NCBI GenBank assembly: GCA_011389765.1
Contig: JAABTT010000014.1
Location: 1 to 56,683, forward strand
DNA length: 56,683 nucleotides
Direction of reading: 5' to 3'
Origin: Desulfohalobiaceae bacterium S24
GTDB taxonomy: Bacteria > Desulfobacterota > Desulfovibrionia > Desulfovibrionales > Desulfothermaceae
Below are positions 9,331-18,574 of this stretch, one piece after another. Below the pieces are notes generated by a model. It worked only from the letters and a program-made list of their open reading frames with translations, made no database searches and was not told the DNA's origin. Every line of letters begins with the position of its first letter. The stretch's first letter is position 1. Made by a program: the position numbers and the translations under genes.

Positions 9331-10641
9331 GTGATTCCCAAGATGGACAATATTACCGGGTCAAAAGAACTGCGGAACAAAATTTTATTTACCTTCGCCC
9401 TGCTCATTGTGTACAGGCTGGGGATACATGTTCCGGTTCCAGGGATCAACGGGGAGGCGGTGTCCGATTTTTTTGACAGCGCCTCCAATACCTTGTTCGG
9501 TATGTTCGACATGTTTTCCGGGGGCGGCTTGAGCCGCTTGTCTGTGTTTGCCTTGGGGATCATGCCCTATATTTCGGCCTCAATTATTTTGCAGCTTTTG
9601 ACCGTGGTCAGCCCTGAATTGGAGCGTTTAAAAAAGAAAGAAGGTGAAGCCGGACGGAAAAAAATTACGCAATATACCCGTTACTTGACTGTCCTGATCA
9701 CCTTTGTGCAGGGTACCGGAATCGCCATTGGGCTCCAGAATATGACCAGTCCGACCGGTGTTCCGGTTGTGCCGGACCCGGGAATGCTCTTTGTGTTTGT
9801 TACGGTCATTACCTTGACGACCGGGACCTGTTTTATCATGTGGCTGGGGGAGCAGATCACTTCCAAGGGCATCGGAAACGGGATTTCGCTCATTATTTTT
9901 GCCGGGATCGTGGCCGGACTTCCCGGAGCACTCGTGAAGACCTTTCGTCTCCTCGGTACCGGGGAAATGACTATATTTGTGGTGATCGTCATACTGGCGC
10001 TGATACTTGCGGTGCTGGCATTCACCTGCTTCATGGAGACCTCGCAGCGGAGAATCCCCATTCAGTACGCCAAGCGAATGATGGGACGAAAACTTTACGG
10101 CGGTCAGACAACGCACCTCCCCTTGCGGGTGAATACCGCCGGGGTTATACCGCCGATCTTTGCTTCATCCATATTAATGTTTCCAGGCACCATTGCCAGT
10201 TTTTCCCAGGTAGATTGGCTGCAACAGATATCGGCTTATTTTGCGCCCGGTTCCTTACTTTATAATTTATTATTTGTAGTCCTTATCATTTTTTTCTGTT
10301 TTTTTTACACGGCAATTATTTTTGACCCCAAAGACATTGCTGAGAATTTAAAGAAGCAGGGCGGTTTTATTCCCGGCATCCGCCCGGGGATTCATACCAA
10401 GGAATACATTGACAAAGTATTGTCCAGGATCACCTTGTGGGGTTCGCTGTATATTTCAGTAATTTGCGTTATTCCCATGCTCCTGATCAATAAACTCAAT
10501 GTTCCGTTTTACTTCGGCGGGACCTCGCTGTTGATCGTTGTTGGTGTGGCCATAGACACCATGAACAAAGTCCAATCCTATTTGATTACCAATCAATACG
10601 AAGGGTTGATGCAAAAAAGTAAATTAAAAGGCAGGCTGTAA
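9331..10641 (+). CDS. secY: Preprotein translocase subunit SecY (GTG start)
   Basis: 436 residues with about ten hydrophobic segments. Diagnostic motifs: YRLGIHVPVPGI in the first helix, FALGIMPYISASIILQLL, WLGEQITSKGIGNGISLIIFAGI, and the cytoplasmic loops KDIAENLKKQGGFIPGIRPG and NTAGVIPPIFASS. SecY is the inner-membrane channel that works with SecE/G and SecA. GTG at 9331 follows GGAGGAG (9318-9324). adk and map, which often follow secY, are not here; rpmJ follows after three bases. Confidence 0.97.
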   Translation: MIPKMDNITGSKELRNKILFTFALLIVYRLGIHVPVPGINGEAVSDFFDSASNTLFGMFDMFSGGGLSRLSVFALGIMPYISASIILQLLTVVSPELERLKKKEGEAGRKKITQYTRYLTVLITFVQGTGIAIGLQNMTSPTGVPVVPDPGMLFVFVTVITLTTGTCFIMWLGEQITSKGIGNGISLIIFAGIVAGLPGALVKTFRLLGTGEMTIFVVIVILALILAVLAFTCFMETSQRRIPIQYAKRMMGRKLYGGQTTHLPLRVNTAGVIPPIFASSILMFPGTIASFSQVDWLQQISAYFAPGSLLYNLLFVVLIIFFCFFYTAIIFDPKDIAENLKKQGGFIPGIRPGIHTKEYIDKVLSRITLWGSLYISVICVIPMLLINKLNVPFYFGGTSLLIVVGVAIDTMNKVQSYLITNQYEGLMQKSKLKGRL

Positions 10642-10644
10642 TTT

Positions 10645-10758
10645 ATGAAAGTTCGTCCTTCCGTCAAAAAAATATGCCCAAAATGCAAAATCATCAAAAG
10701 GCGCGGTGCATTGCGGATCATTTGTGAAAATCCCAGGCATAAACAACGACAAGGTTAG
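10645..10758 (+). CDS. rpmJ: 50S ribosomal protein L36 (zinc-binding form)
   Basis: A 37-residue gene: [20 protein letters not shown] and so on to HKQRQG. The pattern CxxC...C...H (CPKC, then a Cys, then a His near the end) is the zinc-binding L36 form. Three bases downstream of secY. A 112-base gap before rpsM follows, with a GAAGATT heptad run. No infA lies next to it. Confidence 0.95.
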   Translation: MKVRPSVKKICPKCKIIKRRGALRIICENPRHKQRQG

Positions 10759-10820
10759 AGTCTTTAAGAAAATGGTTGTTGATGAGGGTAATTTCTTGAT
10801 TTTCTTTTATTCAGCAATAT

Positions 10821-10848
10821 GAAATCTTCAATCTTCAATCTTAAATTT
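10821..10848 (+). repeat. Heptad repeat run (unit GAAGATT on minus strand) inside the ribosomal operon
   Basis: Read on the minus strand, two GAAGATT units and a TAAGATT variant follow one another; on the plus strand they appear as TCTTCAA copies. The run lies between rpmJ and rpsM. It matches the run at 23794-23831 in unit and so belongs to the GAA-N4 heptad family. No function is visible. Confidence 0.75.
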
Positions 10849-10870
10849 TAGAGTCGAGGGGGGATCCAAA

Positions 10871-11242
10871 GTGGCGAGAATTGCAAGTGTAGATTTACCA
10901 AAGAATAAACGGCTCGATATCGCCTTGACCTATATTTATGGGATAGGACATACGTCTTCGCTGAATATTTTAGATGTCACCGGCGTGGACTGGACCAAAA
11001 AAACCGATGACCTGACGGCTGATGAAGTGACCAAGATACGCCAGGAAATCGAGCAAAATTACAAAGTCGAAGGAGATTTGCGACGGGATATCAATGCCAA
11101 CATCAAGCGCTTGATGGAAATCGGCTGTTATCGAGGCGAGCGTCATAAACGGCATCTACCGGTGCGCGGGCAGCAAACCGGGACCAACTGCCGGACCAGA
11201 AAGGGTCCCAAGCGAGCCATGGTAGCAAGAAAGAGAAAATAA
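10871..11242 (+). CDS. rpsM: 30S ribosomal protein S13 (GTG start)
   Basis: 123 residues: [26 protein letters not shown], the helix-two-turn-helix segment, and the basic tail [26 protein letters not shown]13 contacts P-site tRNA and the B1 bridges. GTG at 10871 has GAGGGGGG upstream. First gene of the alpha-type block. Confidence 0.96.
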   Translation: MARIASVDLPKNKRLDIALTYIYGIGHTSSLNILDVTGVDWTKKTDDLTADEVTKIRQEIEQNYKVEGDLRRDINANIKRLMEIGCYRGERHKRHLPVRGQQTGTNCRTRKGPKRAMVARKRK

Positions 11243-11277
11243 TTGAGGACATTAACTGAGCTGCTATGAGGTAATCT

Positions 11278-11670
11278 ATGGCAAAGGCAAAACGTCGGGT
11301 CGCCCGGAAAAAGGAAAAGAAAAATATCCCCACCGGGCTGGCGCACATCAAGGCTTCTTTCAACAACACCATTGTGACTTTTACCGATCCCAAGGGAAAT
11401 GTCGTCAGCTGGTCGACTTCGGGAATGCTCGGATTCAAGGGCTCGAAAAAGAGCACCCCCTATGCCGCCCAGATGGCGGCGCAAAGTGCGGCAAAGAAGG
11501 CCCAGGAACACGGCATGCGAACTGTTGGCGTCTTTGTCAACGGTCCCGGATCAGGACGGGAATCAGCTATGCGGGCCATCCATTATGCCGGTTTTAAAGT
11601 CACATTCATTCGTGATATCACTGCTATACCGCACAATGGGTGCCGTCCCCCCAAGAGACGGCGCGTCTAA
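11278..11670 (+). CDS. rpsK: 30S ribosomal protein S11
   Basis: 130 residues. Motifs: [70 protein letters not shown] and the closing [17 protein letters not shown]11 is a platform protein next to the E site. Follows rpsM by 35 bases. Confidence 0.97.
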   Translation: MAKAKRRVARKKEKKNIPTGLAHIKASFNNTIVTFTDPKGNVVSWSTSGMLGFKGSKKSTPYAAQMAAQSAAKKAQEHGMRTVGVFVNGPGSGRESAMRAIHYAGFKVTFIRDITAIPHNGCRPPKRRRV

Positions 11671-11694
11671 TTTATTTGAAGAGGAGGAATCGCT

Positions 11695-12321
11695 TTGGCT
11701 CGATATACAGAGGCGAAATGTCGAATTTGCAGACGAGAAGCCACCAAGAATTTTTTGAAAGGTGATCGTTGTTATACGGATAAGTGCGCTTTTGAACGCC
11801 GTCCATATCCTCCGGGGCAGCATGGAAGAAGGCGGAAAAAGGCTTCGGATTATGAACTCCAGTTGCGCGAGAAACAGAAAGTGCGTCGTATGTATGGCCT
11901 GCTCGAAAAGCAGTTTCACCGCTATTTCAAACAGGCTGATGCGCAAAAGGGTGCAACCGGGACCAATCTGCTGCGACTTTTGGAAATGCGACTCGATAAT
12001 GTCGTCTATCGCATGGGGTTCGCCAATTCAAGAGATCAAGCCAGGCAACTCGTCCGGCATGGTCATTTTTTACTGAATGGAAACAAGGTCGATATTCCCT
12101 CTATACAGCTTCGATCAGGCGATACCATCAGCATCCAGGAAGACAGCCGAAAGATACCGGCTATAGCCGAGGCCCGTGAGGTTTTGGCCCGCCGGGGGTG
12201 TCCGGATTGGCTGCAGGTGGAAAGCGAACAATTTGCAGGCGAGGTCAAGGCCGTTCCCCAACGAGAAGATATCACCTACCCGGTGAATGAGCATCTGATT
12301 GTTGAACTCTATTCCAAATAA
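11695..12321 (+). CDS. rpsD: 30S ribosomal protein S4 (TTG start, zinc-type)
   Basis: 208 residues. The N-terminus has four cysteines (residues 9, 12, 26 and 31) in the pattern of the zinc-binding S4 form. The S4 RNA-binding domain is near residues 98-160 ([23 protein letters not shown], then [14 protein letters not shown]). TTG at 11695 lies six bases after GAGGAGGAA, and no ATG fits. S4 nucleates 30S assembly and represses the alpha operon in E. coli. Confidence 0.96.
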   Translation: MARYTEAKCRICRREATKNFLKGDRCYTDKCAFERRPYPPGQHGRRRKKASDYELQLREKQKVRRMYGLLEKQFHRYFKQADAQKGATGTNLLRLLEMRLDNVVYRMGFANSRDQARQLVRHGHFLLNGNKVDIPSIQLRSGDTISIQEDSRKIPAIAEAREVLARRGCPDWLQVESEQFAGEVKAVPQREDITYPVNEHLIVELYSK

Positions 12322-12392
12322 GCATCGATCATTTCGACCTGTTTGGATAGGGCATATGTAAACGAGACAGAGCGCTTGCGAAGGTGTCATTC

Positions 12393-13433
12393 ATGTTATT
12401 GAAAGAAAAAGATCGTTTGATCAACTGTCGGAATTGGACCAATCTGGTGAAGCCGGAGAAGCTGGTCAAAGACGACAAATCAACGCAGACCTATGGTAAA
12501 TTTACCTGCGAGCCTTTGGAGCGCGGGTACGGCACGACCTTGGGAAATTCCCTGCGCCGGATATTGCTCTCTTCACTCCAGGGCGCAGCGATTGTAGCTG
12601 TCCGGATTGATGGGGTCCAGCATGAATTCAGTACCATCCCCGGGGTCAAAGAGGATGTGACCGATGTCATCCTCAATTTGAAACAAGTCCGGTTTCTGAT
12701 GGAAACCGAGAATCCGCAAAAGCTTGTTTTGCATGCCAATAAAAAGGGCGATGTCCTGGCTTCGGTGATTCAGGAGAATCAGAATATCCGTATTCTAAAC
12801 CCGGATTTGAAACTGGCGACTCTGGCTGAAGATCAGGAACTCAGAATGGAACTGGATATCCATATGGGCAAGTCCTATGTCCCGGCAGAGCAACAACAGC
12901 AATTCAGTGATCAGATCGGGGTCATTGTACTGGATGCCGCCTTTTCTCCGATCCGCAAGGTATCCTATAAAGTCGAACAGGCTCGGGTCGGGCAAATGAC
13001 CAATTATGATAAACTCATTTTTGAAGTCTGGACCGATGGATCTGTTTTGCCGGAAGACAGCATCGCCTACAGTGCCAAGATTCTGAAGGACCAACTCAAT
13101 ATATTCGTGAACTTCGATGAGGAGCGGATCAACGAACGGGAGCCCGACTCCGGATCCGATGAGCTAGATGAAAATCTCTTTAAAAGTATCGATGACTTGG
13201 AATTACCGGTTCGCGCAGCCAACTGTCTGAAAAAAGCCAATTTGAATACTGTGGGCGAATTGGTCCAACAGACCGAGTCTGATCTTCTCAAGGCCAAGAA
13301 TTTCGGCAGAAAATCTTTGGATGATATTATTCGGGTTCTCGAGGATATGGGCTTGGATCTCGGGATGACCCTTGACAATTTTGACGAGAAATATCAACAG
13401 TGGAAAAAAGGGAACGAGGACTATGAGGCATAA
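12393..13433 (+). CDS. rpoA: DNA-directed RNA polymerase subunit alpha
   Basis: 346 residues. N-terminal dimerisation domain with [18 protein letters not shown] and [15 protein letters not shown]-terminal domain with the UP-element and activator-binding helices ([30 protein letters not shown]). ATG at 12393 has AAGG eight bases upstream; the GTG at 12384 lies inside that site. The last 11 bases overlap rplQ. Confidence 0.97.
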   Translation: MLLKEKDRLINCRNWTNLVKPEKLVKDDKSTQTYGKFTCEPLERGYGTTLGNSLRRILLSSLQGAAIVAVRIDGVQHEFSTIPGVKEDVTDVILNLKQVRFLMETENPQKLVLHANKKGDVLASVIQENQNIRILNPDLKLATLAEDQELRMELDIHMGKSYVPAEQQQQFSDQIGVIVLDAAFSPIRKVSYKVEQARVGQMTNYDKLIFEVWTDGSVLPEDSIAYSAKILKDQLNIFVNFDEERINEREPDSGSDELDENLFKSIDDLELPVRAANCLKKANLNTVGELVQQTESDLLKAKNFGRKSLDDIIRVLEDMGLDLGMTLDNFDEKYQQWKKGNEDYEA

Positions 13434-13800
13434 AAAAGCCGGTAAAAAACTTGGGCGGACCTGGGAGCATCGCAAGGCCATGTACCGGAATATGGCCAAA
13501 TCAATGCTCGAATATGAAAGAATTCGGACCACTGAGACCAAGGCCAAAGAAATCAGAAAGCTGGTTGAAAAACTCATCGGTTTCGGACTTGAGAATACGG
13601 TTCATTCGCGGAGGCTGGCGTTCAAGGTTTTGGAAAACCGAAACCTGGTCAAAAAGCTTTTTGATGATCTCGCGCCACGTTTTTCCGATATTTCAGGAGG
13701 TTATACTCGAATTACCAAGCTTAGCCATCCCCGCCGCGGGGACAACGCCCCTTTGGCAATGGTGGAGTTTACTGTTCAGAAGACGCAGGAGGGGGCTTGA
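13423..13800 (+). CDS. rplQ: 50S ribosomal protein L17
   Basis: 125 residues starting [20 protein letters not shown], with [25 protein letters not shown] and [26 protein letters not shown]17 surrounds the exit tunnel opening. ATG at 13423 lies inside the end of rpoA. The TGA stop (13798-13800) is also the first bases of a heptad run. Last gene of the superoperon. Confidence 0.96.
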   Translation: MRHKKAGKKLGRTWEHRKAMYRNMAKSMLEYERIRTTETKAKEIRKLVEKLIGFGLENTVHSRRLAFKVLENRNLVKKLFDDLAPRFSDISGGYTRITKLSHPRRGDNAPLAMVEFTVQKTQEGA

Positions 13801-13845
13801 AAGAAATTTGAAATTGGAAATTGGCAAGAAAAGAATGCAGAGAAG
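13799..13845 (+). repeat. GAAATTG heptad run plus conserved flank, copy 1
   Basis: Begins in the rplQ stop codon and contains GAAATTT then two GAAATTG units, followed by GCAAGAAAAGAATGCAGA. The same flank recurs at 50421-50467 with one unit fewer. Part of the GAA-N4 heptad family. Confidence 0.8.
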
Positions 13846-13859
13846 CAGACTCGAACAAC

Positions 13860-13885
13860 AACCGGCCGTTAAGGCCGGTTTTTTT
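13860..13885 (+). terminator. Rho-independent terminator of the ribosomal superoperon
   Basis: Perfect 8-bp stem AACCGGCC / GGCCGGTT with a GTTAA loop, followed by a run of T. It lies 60 bases after rplQ and touches the stop codon of the convergent cmk gene at 13884. It fits termination of the rpsJ-rplQ transcript. Confidence 0.92.
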
Positions 13886-14534
13886 ATGGCAGAACCTGCA
13901 TGATTTTTTGGATGACCGCTTGCTGGGAAATGGATGTGGTATTGATGATGACTGCATCCCGGGCCGCTTGAAGCGGGGCAGTTGTTCGGCTTCGGTCCTG
14001 TGCATCCCGCCTTTTCATCTCCTCAAGGAGTTCGTCGAAATCCGCAGCAAGGGACATGGCTTTGAGTTGCAGCCAGCGTCTTGCCGCTCGTTCTTCAGGA
14101 TCAGCTTCAAGAAAAAATTTAAAAGAGGCATCGGGGAAAACAACTGTTCCCATGTCCCGCCCTTCCGCTACAAGGTCGCTGTTTTTCCCTATTTCTTGTT
14201 GAATGTGTTTGAGCTTTTCTCTGATGATCGGGAGTTTTCCGAGATTGGAAGCCCAGGCGCCCACCTCTTCCGCGCGAATCGCCCGGGAGACGGCTTCATC
14301 ATTGAACAGAAGACTCGATCCTGAGCCGGCGCCTTGCAGTTTGAAGCTAAAGCCTGCGATGGTTCGGTTCAAACGGTCTGCTGTCCAGTTCCAGGCGCCA
14401 TCACCCAGGGCCAGCGCCAAGCACCGGAACATGGCTCCGGTATCAAGGTAGGGGAGGTTGGTGTTTTCAGCTACTGCCCGGGAGATGGTTGTTTTGCCGA
14501 CACCTGCGGGCCCGTCGATAGTGATGATCATCAT
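13884..14534 (-). CDS. cmk: Cytidylate kinase
   Basis: 216 residues. N-terminal Walker A of the CMP kinase family (IDGPAGVGKTT, residues 5-15), then YLDTGAMFRCLAL, the GRDMGTVVFPDASFKFFLEA core and the RRDAQDRSRTTAPL lid region. It makes CDP from CMP in the cytosol. The frame is open 23 codons further upstream, but the ATG at 14534 has AGGAG nine bases away and matches the family start. In related genomes hisC and cmk are neighbours; here a 366-base gap with repeat structures separates them. Confidence 0.94.
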   Translation of the reverse strand: MMIITIDGPAGVGKTTISRAVAENTNLPYLDTGAMFRCLALALGDGAWNWTADRLNRTIAGFSFKLQGAGSGSSLLFNDEAVSRAIRAEEVGAWASNLGKLPIIREKLKHIQQEIGKNSDLVAEGRDMGTVVFPDASFKFFLEADPEERAARRWLQLKAMSLAADFDELLEEMKRRDAQDRSRTTAPLQAARDAVIINTTSISQQAVIQKIMQVLP

Positions 14535-14645
14535 TTTTTTCGTCTCCTGATCAATTTCAGCCTGTACCGACAAAGCTGCTGGTCCTATGCTTTGAAGTCT
14601 CATGTGCAGTCATGCCGTTCCGGATCAGGAGACGAAAAAAATGAT
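14529..14645. repeat. Long perfect inverted repeat duplicating the cmk start region
   Basis: About 23 bases covering the cmk ribosome binding site, its A7 tract and its start codon recur in opposite orientation at 14623-14645. The arms are perfect and about 71 bases lie between them. No gene continues from the inverted copy: the frame after its ATG closes soon. It could fold as a long hairpin in the hisC-cmk transcript. Origin unknown. Confidence 0.8.
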
Positions 14646-14650
14646 CCGCT

Positions 14651-14673
14651 TTTATACCAGAAACTGGTATAAA
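14651..14673. promoter_or_regulatory. Perfect dyad TTTATACCAG-AAA-CTGGTATAAA
   Basis: Ten-base arms around a three-base centre, in the gap between hisC and cmk. The form fits either an operator for a dimeric repressor or a small hairpin. It lies 117 bases upstream of the cmk start and no T run follows it, so a simple terminator is less likely. The binding factor is unknown. Confidence 0.55.
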
Positions 14674-14778
14674 TTGTGCAGCAGTTATTGTTGCGGTACT
14701 TTTTAAATCGAGAGCCATAACTGTTCAGAATAATTGGTTAAATTTATTTTGGCCAACAGTGTATCAGCCCTTAAGTGT

Positions 14779-14838
14779 ATTCCACGGAAAGTGGCCAGTG
14801 GGTGGTCATCTTCCCATGGAATTGGTGGCCACTTTCCC
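14779..14838. mobile_element. Possible solo end of an IS21-like element
   Basis: A 12-bp perfect inverted repeat, GGAAAGTGGCCA (14786-14797) and TGGCCACTTTCC (14826-14837), with a further GTGGTCA between. Clusters of GTGGCCA-type repeats are what I recall at IS21-family termini. No istA/istB genes are nearby, so at most a remnant remains. The rest of 14535-14900 holds no gene that I can see. Confidence 0.35.
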
Positions 14839-14868
14839 GAGGAAAACGCACTTATTCTTTGTCTTTCC

Positions 14869-14900
14869 AATCCAAAATCCGAAATCGGAAATCCAAAATC
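14869..14900. repeat. Heptad run (AATCCRA units) abutting the hisC stop codon
   Basis: Four consecutive 7-base units AATCCAA, AATCCGA, AATCGGA, AATCCAA plus a partial one. Re-phased on the plus strand they include GAAATCG and GAAATCC. The run ends at the base next to the hisC stop (14901-14903, read on the minus strand). Confidence 0.75.
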
Positions 14901-16010
14901 TTATAGTTGCTCCATGGCTTTGATCAGTGCTTGATTTTCAGACATCTTTCCGATGCTGACCCGAAGGAAATTATCAAGGCCATAGCTGCCCAGGGGCCTG
15001 AGGATGAGTCCCTGCTCAAGCAGGCCTTCAAAAAGGGCCGGGGCCGAACCAGGCGGCTGGAACATCAGGAAGTTGGCCTGGGAGGGGAAAACCCGGCAGC
15101 CCAGACGAGTGAGTTCCCTGGACAGGTAGGTTCTCCCGTTCTGCACCGTCTCACGGGTCGCTCCCTGAAAGTCCTGATCAGACAAGGCCGCGATCGCGGC
15201 TTGTTCAGCCAGAATGTTTACACTGAAAGGGGATTTGACCCGAAGCAGATATTCTCTGATCTCAGGGGGCATGATGCCGTATCCGACCCTCAGACCGGCC
15301 AGTCCATACATTTTGGAAAAAGTTCGCAGGATGATCAGGTTCGGCAGGTCCAACTTAAGCAAATTCTGCAGGGGTGAAATCTGATCGAGATTGTCGGCGA
15401 ATTCTATATAGGCCTCGTCTAGGACCAGAAAACAGGAGGCAGGCAGCTGTTCGGCGAATTTCAGGATCTCGTCCCTGGAAGCTGTGAAGCCTGAGGGGTT
15501 GTCCGGATTGGTGATGAAAACCAGGCCGGTTCTAGCATCGACCTCTGCGAGCAAGCGCTCCCAGGGAAGGCTGAAATCCGGATTCACGGGGACCCGCCGC
15601 ACGGCGACCCCGCAGAGTTTGGCCTGCAGGTGATACATGCTGAAACAGGGATCGCAGGCCAGGACCTGGTCTTTTCCTGGTCTGACCAGAACCCGCATCA
15701 AGAGATCGATGGCTTCGTCCGATCCGTTGCAGACGAGAAAGCGGTCCTCGGGTATAGCATAGAAGTCGGCCAGGGCCCGGCTCAGATCCGGAGAACCGGG
15801 CCTGGGATAGCGAAAGCCCAGAGCGGCGTTTTTTTCGATGCTGCGCTGAACCAGTGGAGAGAGGCCAAGGGGGTTTTCATTGCTGGAGAGTTTGATCACC
15901 CGGTTCAACTGATACCGGGCTTGAATTTCTGCAATGGACAGACCGGCGGCATAGGGTTTGAAGTCAAGGACCTGGGGCTGAATTTTTGGTGGTGTCTGTC
16001 TGGATTTCAT
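14901..16010 (-). CDS. hisC: Histidinol-phosphate aminotransferase
   Basis: 369 residues, a class I/II PLP aminotransferase. Motifs: KLSSNENPLGLSP near residue 40, NPDNPSGF, DEAYIEFA, and the PLP lysine in RTFSKMYGLAGLRVGYG. The closing arginine segment FLRVSIGKMSEN also fits. It converts imidazole-acetol phosphate and glutamate to histidinol phosphate. A strong ribosome binding site is not visible at this ATG. It lies downstream of the pil operon on the same strand and may be read through from it. Confidence 0.92.
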   Translation of the reverse strand: MKSRQTPPKIQPQVLDFKPYAAGLSIAEIQARYQLNRVIKLSSNENPLGLSPLVQRSIEKNAALGFRYPRPGSPDLSRALADFYAIPEDRFLVCNGSDEAIDLLMRVLVRPGKDQVLACDPCFSMYHLQAKLCGVAVRRVPVNPDFSLPWERLLAEVDARTGLVFITNPDNPSGFTASRDEILKFAEQLPASCFLVLDEAYIEFADNLDQISPLQNLLKLDLPNLIILRTFSKMYGLAGLRVGYGIMPPEIREYLLRVKSPFSVNILAEQAAIAALSDQDFQGATRETVQNGRTYLSRELTRLGCRVFPSQANFLMFQPPGSAPALFEGLLEQGLILRPLGSYGLDNFLRVSIGKMSENQALIKAMEQL

Positions 16011-16033
16011 AAATGCAGCGCGAACAAATCCGA

Positions 16034-16309
16034 TCAGGTGGACAGGGTTTGCTCCAGATTTTTATCGGCATTCAGCAATTTGAAAAAAGTTCCGAGGGGA
16101 AGCAGGTCCGAACCCTTCATTTCCAGGTTCTGCCAGATCATGGCTGTTTTGGCCGTACCGATGTACTCATCATTGACTGAAATGGAGAGATCAAAGGTTT
16201 TCCCGGGCGAAAAAGGCTGCTTTCCAGGCAAAAGAAAACCCTGTTGCCCTAAAAACTCAGGTTTATAGAGTTTTAAAAGATCCTGAAGGCTCTTGCAGTT
16301 CAGTTTCAT
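16034..16309 (-). CDS. Small protein of unknown function at the end of the pil operon
   Basis: 91 residues, no signal peptide or membrane segment. It starts ten bases after the pilQ stop in the same direction and so is probably co-transcribed with pilMNOPQ. The layout (hydrophobic strand, GKTFDLSISV, then a second strand GTAKTAMIWQNLEMKG and a GTFFKLL ending) loosely recalls a PilZ-like beta barrel. The arginine-rich c-di-GMP motif RxxxR is absent. The function is not known; the PilZ comparison is only an impression. Confidence 0.6.
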   Translation of the reverse strand: MKLNCKSLQDLLKLYKPEFLGQQGFLLPGKQPFSPGKTFDLSISVNDEYIGTAKTAMIWQNLEMKGSDLLPLGTFFKLLNADKNLEQTLST

Positions 16310-16318
16310 GGCAGATGT

Positions 16319-18574
16319 TCAATCGATGATCTTGGGGTGGATGAAGATGAGGAGTTCCCGTTTTGTTTTCTGGATATCCTTGTTTTTAAAGAGCCAGCCC
16401 ACGAGGGGAATTTTCGAGACCCCGGGGACTCTGTCGCTCCCTCCGGATTCCTGAAGCTGCTGCACCCCGCCGATGACAACGGTTTCCTCATTGTCCACGA
16501 TCAGTTTTGTGGTGGCGCTTCGGGTTTCGATGTCGTCCCCGGCTTCTGTTGGACTGTCGTCGGAGATTTCCAGATCCAGGATGATCTTATTGTCCGGGGT
16601 GATCTGCGGTAGAACCGAGAGGTCGAGAACAGCCTCGACATATTCTGTGGTCGTCCCGCCGCTTTCAGACTCTGCCTGGGTGGCGATCTTTGTCCCCTGA
16701 GTCATATCAGCCCTGAAATTGTTCAGGGTTAAAACCCGGGGCGAGGAGATGGTCTGCACTTGATTTTGGGATTCTCCCAATTGAAGTTGCGCGTCCAGGG
16801 TGAATAAGTCTGAACCGGAAACTTTTGAAATCAAGCCGCCGATATCCAGGGTGGCTGCTCCGGCACTGGGGAGATTGATCGCCAGATCGCCGGACCCCGT
16901 GGACGTGCCGCCGCTATTTGTAACGCTTCCACCCCAATTGATCCCCATACTGCGCTGAAATTCGTCGGTGATATAGACCAGCCTGGCTTCAATCAGGACT
17001 TGGCGTTCAGGCCTGTCCAGACGGTTGACCACATTTTGGACGGTTTTGATGCTGGTGGCGGTGTCATGGACAATGAGCTGATTGGTTCGGGCATCGGAGT
17101 TTAATTTGCCTCTTTCCGTGAGAAAGGACTGCAGCTGCGGTTCAAGCTCATCCGCCGTGGTATAGTTGACTTGAATGTATCGGGTCATCAGCGGAGCCGA
17201 TTCTTCTTTACTTTCCTGTTTGTCTCTTTGCGCGAGTATTTTCTGGGCTCTTTGCTGCGATTCCTTAATTTCCTGTTCCTGTTCCTGGTTGTATTTGGCA
17301 TAGGACATAATGCGCAGGATATTGCCCTGCTGAACTTCTTTTTTGAGGTTCAGTTCCTTGAGGACAATGTCCAGGGCTTGGTCCCAGGGGACATTCTGCA
17401 GATGCAGGGACATTCTGCCGGAAACGTCCTGGCCCAGTACAAAACTGTATCCGGCCACCGCCTCGATCAAGCGCAGAATATGCTCGACCTGGGCATCCTG
17501 CAGATCAATGGAAATGGGTTGACCGGTGTAGTGCTTGCCTGTTTCTGCTGTTTGAGGTTCGGCAGGGCCCGCTAGGTCCGGGGCTTGGTTTTGTTCGGGG
17601 ATGGGGCCGCTGCGAAGCGCCTGTACACTCTTCTCTGATTGGTCCTTCTCGGGAGTGTTTCCCTTTTCGGCGGACCTGTTTGCAATACGCAGACGCAGTT
17701 TGTTTTGACTGCGCTCAATATGGATGGGACTTCGGGTCCGAGTCTTGAGTTCAAGGACACCCCCTTGAGGACTGTTTTGCAGCAGCGCGCTTTTGACTGA
17801 GGTCTCAAATTCCTGAAGGTTGAAAAGTTTGACAAATTCGGCCGGGATCTCAAGGTTCGGAAACAGGAGTTTGATTTGAGTGCCTGCAGAGGAAAGCAGT
17901 TTGTAGTCGCCTGGAGCAGTGGTTTGCAGGGTGATCAATTGATTCTTTTCCCGGTCTTTGCTGAAGAAAATATCTTCAAGCAGGACATCTTTACGGTCTG
18001 CCTCTGATTGGCTTGAACCTGCCCCAGTGCTCGTGCCCTCCGGAGGCGCCGGTTCCAGAAAAAGCCTGACCTGGGTCGGCCGGGGCCGGGATACCAGAAA
18101 CCGGATCTTTGTATTCACTGCAAAGCGCAGGGAGTCCCATCTGCCCTCACTGTCAAGAGCCGGTACGGCCTGAAGTCTCTCAAGCAAGGGATACATGTCG
18201 GTCTCGGGAAGCGTGCATTGCGGTATGGCCGGGAAAAAATCGAGGCTGAACATGGGGTGCTTGTATTCCGGGTTAACCCGGGTCGACTCCATGACCGGGA
18301 TATTGACAACAATCCTGCCTGCATCACGCTCCAGCACAACAGCGGACAGCTCCGGCTGCAATCCGGACGAGCCTTGGTGGGATGCGTCTGCCGGGGACTC
18401 CGGGCTTGCCGTGAGGTTCTCAGGGGCCTTGACCCTCGATTCACCGCCTTTTCTTAAGGCTTCGGCCCCGGTGCAGCAGCTGAGGCTTGTGATGACAAAA
18501 AGCAGGATCAGGTACCCAAGGGCTTGCAGAATATCCCGGTGCAACGATTTTCCTTTGTATTTGGGGTCATCCAT
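16319..18574 (-). CDS. pilQ: Type IV pilus secretin PilQ
   Basis: 751 residues. N-terminal hydrophobic export segment (about residues 16-32) ending near Cys-Cys 33-34, AMIN-like beta domains (about 60-330), a secretin/TonB short N domain (GQPISIDLQDAQVEHILRLI region), an N1-type domain (YIQVNYTTADEL), and the C-terminal secretin pore with VPGVSKIPLVGWLFK and LLIFIHPKII. It forms the outer-membrane gate for the pilus. It overlaps pilP by eight bases. A Glu/Gln/Lys-rich linker lies near residues 435-465. Confidence 0.95.
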   Translation of the reverse strand: MDDPKYKGKSLHRDILQALGYLILLFVITSLSCCTGAEALRKGGESRVKAPENLTASPESPADASHQGSSGLQPELSAVVLERDAGRIVVNIPVMESTRVNPEYKHPMFSLDFFPAIPQCTLPETDMYPLLERLQAVPALDSEGRWDSLRFAVNTKIRFLVSRPRPTQVRLFLEPAPPEGTSTGAGSSQSEADRKDVLLEDIFFSKDREKNQLITLQTTAPGDYKLLSSAGTQIKLLFPNLEIPAEFVKLFNLQEFETSVKSALLQNSPQGGVLELKTRTRSPIHIERSQNKLRLRIANRSAEKGNTPEKDQSEKSVQALRSGPIPEQNQAPDLAGPAEPQTAETGKHYTGQPISIDLQDAQVEHILRLIEAVAGYSFVLGQDVSGRMSLHLQNVPWDQALDIVLKELNLKKEVQQGNILRIMSYAKYNQEQEQEIKESQQRAQKILAQRDKQESKEESAPLMTRYIQVNYTTADELEPQLQSFLTERGKLNSDARTNQLIVHDTATSIKTVQNVVNRLDRPERQVLIEARLVYITDEFQRSMGINWGGSVTNSGGTSTGSGDLAINLPSAGAATLDIGGLISKVSGSDLFTLDAQLQLGESQNQVQTISSPRVLTLNNFRADMTQGTKIATQAESESGGTTTEYVEAVLDLSVLPQITPDNKIILDLEISDDSPTEAGDDIETRSATTKLIVDNEETVVIGGVQQLQESGGSDRVPGVSKIPLVGWLFKNKDIQKTKRELLIFIHPKIID

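Noticed and set aside
10759-10870. A small gene or RNA between rpmJ and rpsM
   Set aside because: Only a heptad run and A/T-rich sequence are visible; no start with ribosome binding site and no stable structure.
501-12390. Long minus-strand open frames opposite the ribosomal genes
   Set aside because: They mirror conserved ribosomal protein genes, have no ribosome binding sites and no recognisable motifs.
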